From Actinomycetota bacterium (GTDB lineage Bacteria > Actinomycetota > Humimicrobiia > Humimicrobiales > Humimicrobiaceae), in assembly GCA_018400395.1 (NCBI GenBank), contig JAGYMN010000012.1:1-22750 (forward strand): a stretch of 22,750 nt of DNA, in the 5' to 3' direction. The notes under the pieces were generated by a model. That model searched no databases, was not told where the DNA came from, and saw only the letters and a list, made by a program, of their open reading frames with translations. How positions within the stretch are numbered: position 1 is the first letter of the stretch; each line of letters starts with the position of its first letter. A program made the position numbers and the translations under genes. This document shows, piece by piece, positions 7,921-15,688 of the stretch.

Positions 7921-9465
7921 TCAAATAATAGAAATGCCATCCATCTGTGCTGGCTTTTCTATATCTAAAATCTTTAATATTGTGGGTGCTATGTCACTTA
8001 ATCTATAATTCCTTTCTATATCCTTTATAGCATATTTTTTATTGCATATTATAAACGGAACCTGTGATGTTGAATGAGCTGTAACAATTTCATGAGTCCG
8101 GGGTGATATCATCTCTTCGGCATTCCCGTGATCTGCGGTTACAATTGCAATCCCCTTACTTTTCCTTATTTCATCTACTACTCTGCCAGCGCAGCTATCA
8201 ACTGCTTCTACAGCTTTAACTGCTGCATCTAAAACTCCGGTATGACCAACCATATCAGGATTAGCATAATTTAAGATTATAACATCATAAACGTTTTCCC
8301 TTATTTTCTGAATAAGCTTTTCTGTGACTTCATAAGCACTCATCTCCGGTTTTTTATCATAAGTAGATACAGGAGGAGATGGAATAAGGATCCTGTCTTC
8401 TCCTGGATAAGGCTTTTCTATCCCCCCATTGAAAAAAAAGGTTACATGGGCATATTTCTCAGTTTCAGCGATTCTGAGCTGTCTGATTCCATTATCCGAA
8501 AGTACCTCACCCAGAGTATTTACTATTTTCTGGGGAGGAAATGCAACAGGTATATCAAAATTTTTATCATAAAGGGTCATGGATGTAAAAAAAACATCCG
8601 GAGGATTATCCCCCCGGTCGAAATTTTTAAACTCCTTGTCTATAAAAACCCTGGTAAGCTGCCTTGCCCTGTCCGGTCTAAAATTAAAAAAGATTACAGA
8701 ATCTCCATCACCAATCCTGCCATTTCCATTATTTTCCGTATCTACTACTCCCGGGATAACAAACTCATCGTTGATTCCGTTCCTATAAGAATTTTTGACA
8801 AGTTCCACAGCTGATTTAAATTTTTCACTTTTTCTGTAGACAAGTGCATCATATGCTTTTTTTGTCCTGTCCCACCTATTGTCCCTATCCATGGCATAGT
8901 ATCTGCCGCTGACCGTTGCAATTCTCCCTGTTGATTTTTCCCGGAGATAGGTGTCAAGTTCTTCGAGATAGCCAACAGCACTCCGTGGAGGCACATCCCT
9001 TCCATCAAGAAATGCGTGTATATAGAGGTTTTTTATGTTCCTGGTTCTGGCCATATCTACAAGAGCTTTTAGATGATTAATATGGCTGTGGACACCTCCG
9101 TCGGAGACAAGTCCAATAAGGTGAAGATTTTTATTGCTTCCATCTATCCTTGAATATGCCGTATTCAGCACAGGATTGCCATAGAATTCTCCACTTTCTA
9201 TTGATTTATTTATTCTTGTAAATTCCTGATATACAACCCTGCCTGCCCCTATATTCATGTGGCCGACCTCAGAGTTTCCCATCTGCCCTTCCGGAAGGCC
9301 TACAGCTTCCCCTGAAGCATCCAGACGGGTATGGGGATAAATTTTAAAATATTTATCCACGTTGGGAGTATCGGCAATTGCAATAGCATTGCCTTCCTGA
9401 TTGTCAGATAATCCCCATCCATCCAGGATTATCAGGCATACCGGCTTTTTATTATTTTTTTTCAT
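7921..9465 (-). CDS. gpmI: 2,3-bisphosphoglycerate-independent phosphoglycerate mutase
   Basis: This enzyme interconverts 3-phosphoglycerate and 2-phosphoglycerate in the cytoplasm, using two Mn ions and a phosphoserine intermediate. The 514 residues match the usual length. Visible motifs are LIILDGWG with metal ligand D15, GQMGNSEVGH with nucleophile S65, DGRDVPPRSA in the transferase-side insertion, and TADHGNAEEM near the C-terminus, which supplies metal ligands. The ATG at 9465 lies two bases after the tpiA stop, without a strong Shine-Dalgarno, so coupling to tpiA is likely. In many Firmicutes gpmI is followed by eno; here secG follows instead. The enzyme is unrelated to the dPGM (GpmA) family. 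Confidence 0.97.
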   Translation of the reverse strand: MKKNNKKPVCLIILDGWGLSDNQEGNAIAIADTPNVDKYFKIYPHTRLDASGEAVGLPEGQMGNSEVGHMNIGAGRVVYQEFTRINKSIESGEFYGNPVLNTAYSRIDGSNKNLHLIGLVSDGGVHSHINHLKALVDMARTRNIKNLYIHAFLDGRDVPPRSAVGYLEELDTYLREKSTGRIATVSGRYYAMDRDNRWDRTKKAYDALVYRKSEKFKSAVELVKNSYRNGINDEFVIPGVVDTENNGNGRIGDGDSVIFFNFRPDRARQLTRVFIDKEFKNFDRGDNPPDVFFTSMTLYDKNFDIPVAFPPQKIVNTLGEVLSDNGIRQLRIAETEKYAHVTFFFNGGIEKPYPGEDRILIPSPPVSTYDKKPEMSAYEVTEKLIQKIRENVYDVIILNYANPDMVGHTGVLDAAVKAVEAVDSCAGRVVDEIRKSKGIAIVTADHGNAEEMISPRTHEIVTAHSTSQVPFIICNKKYAIKDIERNYRLSDIAPTILKILDIEKPAQMDGISII

Positions 9466-9467
9466 AC

Positions 9468-10223
9468 TCAGTAATTTATAATTGCCAGGAAATCGTCGGC
9501 TTTAAGACTTGCTCCGCCAACCAGCGCACCATCAATATCTGGCATGTTCATAAGTTCACTTATGTTTGAAGGTTTTACGCTGCCTCCATATTGTATCCTG
9601 ACAGCATTGGCAACATCACTACTGTAAAGTTCTGCAATTTTTGCCCTTATAGCCGAACACATATTATTTGCATCTTCTGATGTTGCTGTCTTACCTGTCC
9701 CAATAGCCCATATAGGTTCATAGGCAATAGTTATATTTACAATATCTTCCCTGTCAACACTATCAAGACAATCTGTAAGCTGACCGATTACAAATTCTTT
9801 CTCCCTGCCGCTTTCTCTTATATCAATGGTTTCTCCAATACAGAGTATTGGTTTTAACTTATTCTCAAAGACAGCTTTTACCTTTTTATTTATCAACTTA
9901 TCCGTCTCATTAAAATACTGCCGCCTTTCGCTGTGTCCCAGTATTACATACTCAACATTAAGGGCTTTCAGCATATCCGGAGATATCTCCCCCGTAAAGG
10001 CTCCCTTTGTTTCAAAATACATGTTCTGGGCTCCCAGTTTTATCTCAAGATTATCATCATTTATCACTGTCATTGCACTTCTTAGTGCAGTGAAGGGTGG
10101 GCATACTGCAATATCGCATTTATTTTTGTTTCCAAATTTAAAACCAAATTCTTCAAGAAATTTCATTGTCTCCAGATGTGTCATATTCATTTTCCAGTTT
10201 CCTGCAATAAATACCTTCCTCAT
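9468..10223 (-). CDS. tpiA: Triosephosphate isomerase
   Basis: This enzyme interconverts dihydroxyacetone phosphate and glyceraldehyde 3-phosphate. The 251-residue TIM barrel shows the complete catalytic set: GNWKMN with K11, ILGHSERR with H97, and AYEPIWAIGTGKTAT with the base E169 at the start of mobile loop 6. The phosphate-binding GGSVKPSN and ALVGGASLKADDF are also present. The ATG at 10223 is preceded by GAAAGGA about ten bases upstream. The gene sits 25 bases after pgk and two before gpmI, within a lower-glycolysis operon. Nothing is unusual in length or active-site residues. Confidence 0.98.
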   Translation of the reverse strand: MRKVFIAGNWKMNMTHLETMKFLEEFGFKFGNKNKCDIAVCPPFTALRSAMTVINDDNLEIKLGAQNMYFETKGAFTGEISPDMLKALNVEYVILGHSERRQYFNETDKLINKKVKAVFENKLKPILCIGETIDIRESGREKEFVIGQLTDCLDSVDREDIVNITIAYEPIWAIGTGKTATSEDANNMCSAIRAKIAELYSSDVANAVRIQYGGSVKPSNISELMNMPDIDGALVGGASLKADDFLAIINY

Positions 10224-10248
10224 ATTTCAATAATCCTTTCAATACCAT

Positions 10249-11439
10249 TTATTTTTTAATTAAAGCTTCAACTCCAGGTAAAATCTTTCCCTCAAGCAGT
10301 TCCATTGAGGCTCCTCCTCCGCTGGATATATGTGAAAACTTTTCTGTAAGGCCATATCTTCTTATAGCAGCAACCGTATCACCGCCGCCTGCAACCGTTA
10401 CGGCATTGCTTTCTGCTACAGCAAAGGCAATGTTCTTTGTCCCTTTTGAAAACTTCTCCCATTCAAACACGCCTACTGGCCCATTCCAGAATATTGTCCT
10501 CGCTTCAGCTATATTTTTTTTGAATAAATCCACTGTCCTGCTCCCTATATCAAGCCCCATCCAGTCCGGATGTATCCCGTCGACGGGTACTTCCATGCTC
10601 TCTGAGTTCCTGTCAAATTCCTTTGCAGCAGTAATGTCAACTGGAAGGATAAGCCTCACATTATTTTTTCTGGCAAGATTTATCATTTCCCGGGCATAAT
10701 CCATCTGGTCATCCTCGCAGATTGATTTACCTATTTCCATGCCTTTTGATTTCAGGAAAGTATAGGTCATCCCTCCACCAAGTATCAGGATGTCTACCCT
10801 GTCTAAGAGGTTTCTTATTATCTTTATCTTATCCGATACCTTACTACCCCCCAGTATGGCCATAAACGGCCTTTCCGGGGATTCCAGGAGCGAAGTAAGA
10901 GTTTCAACTTCTTTCTCCAACAAAAATCCTGATACTGCAGGGAGAAATTCCGCTATTCCCACAACTGAAGCATGAGACCGGTGTGCAGCTCCAAAAGCAT
11001 CGTCTACATAAATATCCGCAAGAGATGCCAGTAACCTGGAAAATTCTCTATCATTTGATTTCTCTCGCGTGTCAAACCTTAAATTTTCCAGCATGACAAT
11101 ATCCCCATTTTGCAGGCTGTTATTCACATAATCTTTTATTTCATCTGAATATATGCTGTCGAATTTTTTAACCCTTACTCCTATGAGCTCCTCCAGTTTC
11201 AGGGCTGCAGGATCCAGGCGGAACCTATCTTCGGGTTCCCCTTTCGGCCTCCCCAGATGGGATATCAATATTATGCGTGCACTATTTTTTATGAGGTATT
11301 CTATTGTAGGAATCGATAATCTTATTCTGGTATCATCGGTTATCGAAAGATTTTCATCAAGCGGCACGTTATAATCCACCCTGACTATTACCTTTTTACC
11401 TTTTAGATCAATATCCCTTATAGTTTTCCTATCAAACAT
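10249..11439 (-). CDS. pgk: Phosphoglycerate kinase
   Basis: This enzyme transfers phosphate from 1,3-bisphosphoglycerate to ADP. Of about 396 residues, the N-terminal domain carries VRVDYNVPLD and ISHLGRPKGE, which bind the substrate. The C-terminal domain carries GGSKVSDKI, the nucleotide-site FWNGPVGVFEWEKF, and the glycine-rich GGGDTVAAI near the end. The frame also offers an ATG at 11451 (MVIMMFD). I prefer 11439, giving MFDRKTIRDIDLKGKK, because GGTGAT lies four bases upstream, in register with the extended Shine-Dalgarno consensus, and because that is the usual N-terminus. A hairpin terminator-like element lies between gap and pgk, so pgk may be expressed below gap or from its own start site. 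Confidence 0.97.
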   Translation of the reverse strand: MFDRKTIRDIDLKGKKVIVRVDYNVPLDENLSITDDTRIRLSIPTIEYLIKNSARIILISHLGRPKGEPEDRFRLDPAALKLEELIGVRVKKFDSIYSDEIKDYVNNSLQNGDIVMLENLRFDTREKSNDREFSRLLASLADIYVDDAFGAAHRSHASVVGIAEFLPAVSGFLLEKEVETLTSLLESPERPFMAILGGSKVSDKIKIIRNLLDRVDILILGGGMTYTFLKSKGMEIGKSICEDDQMDYAREMINLARKNNVRLILPVDITAAKEFDRNSESMEVPVDGIHPDWMGLDIGSRTVDLFKKNIAEARTIFWNGPVGVFEWEKFSKGTKNIAFAVAESNAVTVAGGGDTVAAIRRYGLTEKFSHISSGGGASMELLEGKILPGVEALIKK

Positions 11440-11463
11440 CATTATCACCATGCCTGTTAATAA

Positions 11464-11509
11464 AAAGACCGGAACTGTATAAAATATATCTGAAATATGT
11501 CCGGTCTTT
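11464..11509 (-). terminator. Intrinsic-terminator-like hairpin between gap and pgk
   Basis: The arms at 11464-11473 and 11500-11509 (AAAGACCGGA with TCCGGTCTTT) pair over 10 bases around a 26-base AT-rich loop. On the transcribed strand the descending arm runs into UUUUUAUUAA, a moderate U tract. It lies 15 bases past the gap stop. It probably ends part of the gap transcript or stabilises its 3' end, so that gap mRNA exceeds pgk-tpiA-gpmI mRNA. Confidence 0.6.
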
Positions 11510-11523
11510 GTAATTTTTAAATA

Positions 11524-12537
11524 TTATGCGGTAATAAATTTAACAAGGTCCAGCAGCCTGCTCGAATAACCCCATTCATTATCATACCATGACAGCACTT
11601 TTACCAGGTTATCCTGAACGTATGTATTTCCTGCATCAAATACAGATGAAAAACTGTTGCCTATAACATCGGCTGAAACAATTGGTTCTTCCGTATACTG
11701 CAGTATTGTCTTTAATTCAGGACTTTCGGAAGCAGCTTTAAAAGCTTCATTTATTTCCTCAACACTTGCTTTTTTTTCAATATCTACAACCAGGTCTACC
11801 AGAGATCCTACCGGTATCGGTATCCTTACGGCCAGCCCATTTAGTTTACCATTCAATTCAGGTATCACAAGCCCTATAGCACTTGCAGCTCCCGTAGTTG
11901 TAGGTATAGCCGACAGTGCAGCTGCCCTTGCCCTTCTCAGATCTTTATGGGGAAGATCCAGGATCCTCTGATCATTTGTATATGCATGTATTGTTGTCAT
12001 CAGACCAGTTTTTATAACAAAATTATCGTTTAATACCTTGCATAACGGGGCCAGTGCATTGGTAGTGCATGAAGCGTTAGATATGATATGGTGATTATCC
12101 TTATCATAGCTGTCATTGTTTACACCCAGCACTATTGTTACGTCTGCTCCTTCTCCTTTCATGGGGGCGGTTACGAGAACTTTTCTTGCTCCTGCATCCA
12201 GGTGATTACCCGCTGCCTCCCTTGTGCGGAATAATCCGGTAGATTCAATGGCCACATCTACACCCATTTCACCCCAGGGCAATTCAGCCGGATTTTTTAT
12301 GGATGTGACCTTTATTCTTTTGCCGTCTATTATGATAGCATCTTCCACGGCCTTTACATCATTACCCAGTATTCCATAGACTGAATCATACTTAAGAAGA
12401 TGGGCGAGCACATCATTGGGATAAAGATCATTTATTGATACCACTTCTACATCATTTGACTTATCGTTTTGCAGCTTTGCCCTCAGAAATTGTCTTCCTA
12501 TCCTTCCGAAACCATTAATTCCTACTTTTATAGCCAT
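11524..12537 (-). CDS. gap: Glyceraldehyde-3-phosphate dehydrogenase, type I
   Basis: This enzyme oxidises and phosphorylates glyceraldehyde 3-phosphate to 1,3-bisphosphoglycerate, reducing NAD(P). The 337 residues include the Rossmann motif GINGFGRIGRQ (6-16), D37 after the second strand (SINDLYP), which favours NAD as cofactor, the active-site SNASCTTN with C157, and TTIHAYTNDQ with H184. The start is fixed by GGGAGG six bases before the ATG, one of the strongest sites in the window. The gene follows rapZ by 128 very AT-rich bases, probably containing its promoter, and is followed by a hairpin before pgk. No cggR-type repressor gene is adjacent. Confidence 0.98.
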   Translation of the reverse strand: MAIKVGINGFGRIGRQFLRAKLQNDKSNDVEVVSINDLYPNDVLAHLLKYDSVYGILGNDVKAVEDAIIIDGKRIKVTSIKNPAELPWGEMGVDVAIESTGLFRTREAAGNHLDAGARKVLVTAPMKGEGADVTIVLGVNNDSYDKDNHHIISNASCTTNALAPLCKVLNDNFVIKTGLMTTIHAYTNDQRILDLPHKDLRRARAAALSAIPTTTGAASAIGLVIPELNGKLNGLAVRIPIPVGSLVDLVVDIEKKASVEEINEAFKAASESPELKTILQYTEEPIVSADVIGNSFSSVFDAGNTYVQDNLVKVLSWYDNEWGYSSRLLDLVKFITA

Positions 12538-12543
12538 TATATT

Positions 12544-12549
12544 CCTCCC
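12544..12549 (-). promoter_or_regulatory. Strong gap ribosome binding site
   Basis: GGGAGG lies six bases before the gap ATG. The upstream 12550-12665 stretch is almost pure A/T. It contains a -10-like TAGAAT and a TTGATA, but not at a convincing spacing, so I do not assign a promoter there. Confidence 0.75.
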
Positions 12550-12665
12550 TTATTATGTTTTAAACTTAGACTTACTAAATTTATTTAATAATTTATAAAA
12601 TTGAAACATTCTATCAAATTTATATAAAACATAAAAGTGATTTTTTAAATCCATATAAAACCCGG

Positions 12666-13580
12666 TCAGATATCCAAAATACTGCTGCCTAAATCCTTGT
12701 GAAAAAGTTTTGACGAATAACCACCCATATTAAGATGCTCATTAATTTTTTCTGCAATGACAACTGATCGGTGCCTCCCTCCAGTGCAGCCAATACCTAT
12801 CCCGAGATAGCTTTTTCCTTCCGCAATATAATTTGGTATAAGAAAATCCAGCATTTCTTTGAAAAGACCCAAAAATTTTTTTGTTTCTATCCTGCTTAAA
12901 ACAAAATCCTTTACTTTATCACTTTTTCCGTCAAGATTTTCAAGTTCTTTTAAATAATAAGGATTTGGAAGAAATCTTACATCCATGACTATGTCCATAT
13001 TGTCCGGAAGACCATATTTGTAGCCAAAAGACACTACGGATATCTGCAGTATTTTCTTTTTTTCATCATCAGACATAACCCTTTCTGCAATCTCAAGCTT
13101 TAGTTCTTTTGAGCTTAGAAGTGTTGTATCTATTATTATATCTGATATATTCTTCAGCGGGGTCATCTTTTCTATCTCTTCCTTTATCCCTGCTGCCAGC
13201 GAACCTGATTCTACCAGAGGATGCTTTCTCCTTGTAAGCGAATACCTTTTTGTTATGGCATTCATAGACGCTTCAAGAAAAAGTATTCTGTATTTTATCT
13301 TTCTTTCCTTTAACTTATCCAGCATTATAAATATTTCATTAAAAAAATAACCACTTCTCAGATCTATTGCCAGAGCAACCTTATCTATCCTGCAATCCCT
13401 GGATGAGAAAAAATTCATCAAATCCAATACCAGATGCGCCGGAAGATTATCTATGCAGTAGTATCCTGAGTCCTCAAAATATTTCAGTGCCTCGGACTTT
13501 CCGGCCCCGGACAGTCCTGTTATTATCATAAGCTCCAGTTTACCTGAATTTTTTTCTGTTTTATTTTTAATTTCAAACAC
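12666..13580 (-). CDS. rapZ: RapZ/YvcJ family RNase adapter or nucleotide-binding protein
   Basis: This is a cytoplasmic P-loop protein of 304 residues. In E. coli RapZ senses glucosamine-6-phosphate and guides RNase E to a small RNA controlling glmS. In Gram-positive bacteria the homologue YvcJ is a nucleotide hydrolase of less clear role, so the function here is open. Walker A GLSGAGKS (22-29) and CIDNLP (42-47) are present, as is the family C-terminal IGIGCTGGRHRSVVIAE (about 262-278). The chosen start is GTG at 13580 with only a weak AGAAA upstream. An internal ATG at 13529 (MIITGLSGAG) has GGAG upstream but would be short for the family. In many relatives rapZ is followed by yvcK and whiA; here gap comes next. 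Confidence 0.93.
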   Translation of the reverse strand: MFEIKNKTEKNSGKLELMIITGLSGAGKSEALKYFEDSGYYCIDNLPAHLVLDLMNFFSSRDCRIDKVALAIDLRSGYFFNEIFIMLDKLKERKIKYRILFLEASMNAITKRYSLTRRKHPLVESGSLAAGIKEEIEKMTPLKNISDIIIDTTLLSSKELKLEIAERVMSDDEKKKILQISVVSFGYKYGLPDNMDIVMDVRFLPNPYYLKELENLDGKSDKVKDFVLSRIETKKFLGLFKEMLDFLIPNYIAEGKSYLGIGIGCTGGRHRSVVIAEKINEHLNMGGYSSKLFHKDLGSSILDI

Positions 13581-13612
13581 TTTCTAATAAAAACGGTTAT
13601 AATAAAAGTTCT

Positions 13613-13641
13613 ATAATGTATTTTAATCTTTTTACTTTCAA
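13613..13641 (-). promoter_or_regulatory. Candidate rapZ promoter
   Basis: TTGAAA at 13641-13636 and CATTAT at 13618-13613 are spaced 17 bases on the minus strand, 33 bases before the GTG of rapZ. An overlapping TTATAG is an alternative -10. Each hexamer matches only 4 or 5 of 6 consensus positions in AT-rich DNA, so this is tentative. A promoter here makes sense because the uvrC-rapZ spacer is the longest in the window. Confidence 0.3.
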
Positions 13642-13695
13642 AAAAACAATCCCTCCAGAAACAAACCCTTTAAAAATATATTTAATCACCATTAA

Positions 13696-13801
13696 GGGCT
13701 GTCCCAAGGTAATAAATTAAGAAATTTTGGTATAATGAACACCGCTAAAGAATATCTTCCAGTATTTTAAGATCCATACCGGCTTTTTACGGCTCTTGCT
13801 T
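13696..13801 (+). mobile_element. Possible insertion-sequence end remnant
   Basis: GGGCTGTCCCAA at 13696-13707 resembles the terminal inverted repeats of several IS families. It is followed by a perfect TATAAT (13731-13736) overlapping an ATG at 13735. The ATG opens a 12-codon plus-strand frame, MNTAKEYLPVF, that stops at 13768-13770; the same frame is open beyond the stop and runs into the uvrC 3' end. This looks like the left end of an element whose transposase is gone. No matching opposite repeat (TTGGGACAGCCC on the plus strand) was noticed in the window. The call rests on recalled terminal-repeat similarity and is tentative. Confidence 0.3.
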
Positions 13802-15688
13802 TTATCTGTGAAAACAATCATATATATTTACAGCATCCCTGTAGTTTATTCCTTTTATATTCATTAATTCCTCTATGTTCTTTTCTTTCAGCTCGTCAAT
13901 AGATTCAATATTTTTCATTATATAAGTCTTTTTTTTGATTCCTATACCTTTTATCTGGTCGAGGACAGAATCTGTCATATATCTGTTCCTGAGCTTCCTG
14001 TGATATCCCAGTGCAAAACGGTGTGCCTCATCCCTTAACCTGATTATTATTCTCATATAGTCACTACCTGGATCCAGCTTCATACCGCTTCTGAATCTGT
14101 CACAGTAAATCATCTCCTCCTTTTTTGCTATACTTATTACATCAATACTTCCCAATCTCTTGCTGTCAACAACTTTTTTTACAGTGCTGTACTGGGCCTT
14201 CCCCCCATCTATCACCATAAGATCTGGCTTCTGGTGAAAACTATCCATAATACCTGTTACGGGGACATTTAGATATTTCAGCCTCCTTTTAACTATTTCC
14301 TCCAGCATGGCATAATCATCCTGACCTGAAATCGATCTTATTTTAAAATGACGGTAATGCCGGGGGTTTATTTCTCCATCGCAGGCTACAGTCATGGAAC
14401 CTACTGGAAAGTTTTCCCCCAGATTTGATATGTCGTAACATTCAATTCTCCGTGGAATGTTATTGAGCCCCAGCCTGTTTTTCAGTCTGATAAGATCCCT
14501 GTACCCCTGGCTGTGGCCCGTAGACTTTTCAAATTTCTTTTTCTCAAGATATAATTCAGCATTCTTTATCGTCATATCCATTATCTTGTTTTTTTCGCCT
14601 CTTACAGGTTTTCTTACAATTACCTTCCTGCCCTTTTTTACATGGAACCATTTCTCTATCAGGTCCGAATCATCAACGCTGGCGGATATGTATATTTTTG
14701 ACGGTATGCTGTTCATATTTTCATAATACTGATTGATAAATAATGGAATAAGCTGGTTATCTTTTAACAACCCGCTGTTTTCTATAATAAAATTATTGAC
14801 AATTGCGAGTGTTCCTGACCTGTATGTAAACAAACTTACTGCTGCGATTTTCTTTTCTCTTTTTATAGCAATAAAATCCCACGCATCGGCGCTATCAAAA
14901 ATAATCTTTTGTTCCTCAACTATTTTTTCGATTCCGTATATTTTTTTCTTCAGCTCCTCAGCTTCTTCAAATTTCAATTTACTGGAGTATTGTTCCATTT
15001 TCTTTTTAAGATCACTTACTATTGAGCGGTTTTTACCTTTTAAAAAATTTCTGATATCCTCCACATTCTTTTTATACTCCGATTCAGAGATTTTACCTGC
15101 ACAGGGAGCGCTGCAGAGTCCTATATGGTAATTAAGACATGGAGGATTGGGACTTTTTCCGGGCTTTACTCCCTTACAATCCCTGATCTTAAATATGCTT
15201 CTTAAGTGTTCAATAACTTTCTTTGCAGAACCAACATCAGTATATGGACCATAATATCTTGCTTTTCTGATTTTCCTGTTCCTGGTTAAAAAAACCCGGG
15301 GATATGCATCATCCGTTATAACAATAAATGGATACGATTTATCATCCTTCAATTCAATATTATATTTCGGCCTGTTTTCCTTTATAAGATTTCCTTCAAG
15401 TATGAGAGCCTCTACTTCATTTGAGGTAACTATATAATCAACAGACCTTATCTGCCGTGTAAAGCCGGGAGGCTTCATATAAAGAAAATCCCTGTTACTG
15501 CCGGAAAAATAGCTCCTTGCCCTGCTGTAAATATTTTTCGCCTTGCCTACATATATTATCCTTCCGCTTTCATCCTTAAATATGTATACGCCTGTTTTTG
15601 CTGGCAGTATTTCAAGTGATTTTATCAACTTTTCTCTTGAAGATGCTTCATCTATTTTTTTATTTTCTTTTATTACGCTATTTTTCAT
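13802..15688 (-). CDS. uvrC: Excinuclease ABC subunit C
   Basis: UvrC is the dual-incision nuclease of nucleotide excision repair. It is recruited by UvrB at the lesion and cuts on both sides. The 628 residues hold the full domain set. The GIY-YIG nuclease has GVY at 33-35 and YVG at 46-48, R56 and an expected metal-binding E in SNEVEALILEG. A central cysteine cluster includes CLNYHIGLCSAPC. A UVR coiled-coil motif (about 213-255) binds UvrB. The RNase H-like domain has CYDISNLGE, LMVIDGGKAQ and RDEAHRFALGYHR. C-terminal helix-hairpin-helix motifs bind DNA. Its ATG overlaps the uvrA stop as ATGA, so the two are translationally coupled. No terminator hairpin is visible after the stop. Confidence 0.98.
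   Translation of the reverse strand: MKNSVIKENKKIDEASSREKLIKSLEILPAKTGVYIFKDESGRIIYVGKAKNIYSRARSYFSGSNRDFLYMKPPGFTRQIRSVDYIVTSNEVEALILEGNLIKENRPKYNIELKDDKSYPFIVITDDAYPRVFLTRNRKIRKARYYGPYTDVGSAKKVIEHLRSIFKIRDCKGVKPGKSPNPPCLNYHIGLCSAPCAGKISESEYKKNVEDIRNFLKGKNRSIVSDLKKKMEQYSSKLKFEEAEELKKKIYGIEKIVEEQKIIFDSADAWDFIAIKREKKIAAVSLFTYRSGTLAIVNNFIIENSGLLKDNQLIPLFINQYYENMNSIPSKIYISASVDDSDLIEKWFHVKKGRKVIVRKPVRGEKNKIMDMTIKNAELYLEKKKFEKSTGHSQGYRDLIRLKNRLGLNNIPRRIECYDISNLGENFPVGSMTVACDGEINPRHYRHFKIRSISGQDDYAMLEEIVKRRLKYLNVPVTGIMDSFHQKPDLMVIDGGKAQYSTVKKVVDSKRLGSIDVISIAKKEEMIYCDRFRSGMKLDPGSDYMRIIIRLRDEAHRFALGYHRKLRNRYMTDSVLDQIKGIGIKKKTYIMKNIESIDELKEKNIEELMNIKGINYRDAVNIYDCFHR

Noticed and set aside
8745..9008. 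Minus-strand 87-codon frame inside gpmI
   Set aside because: It lies wholly within gpmI in another frame, with no supporting motif.
12550..12665. Promoter for gap in the rapZ-gap spacer
   Set aside because: TAGAAT and TTGATA occur, but no -35 and -10 pair has acceptable spacing and match; the sequence is nearly pure A/T, so such hits are expected by chance.
13771..13801. Terminator after uvrC
   Set aside because: The GCCG and CGGC pieces form a direct rather than an inverted arrangement; only about three bases pair and there is no U tract.
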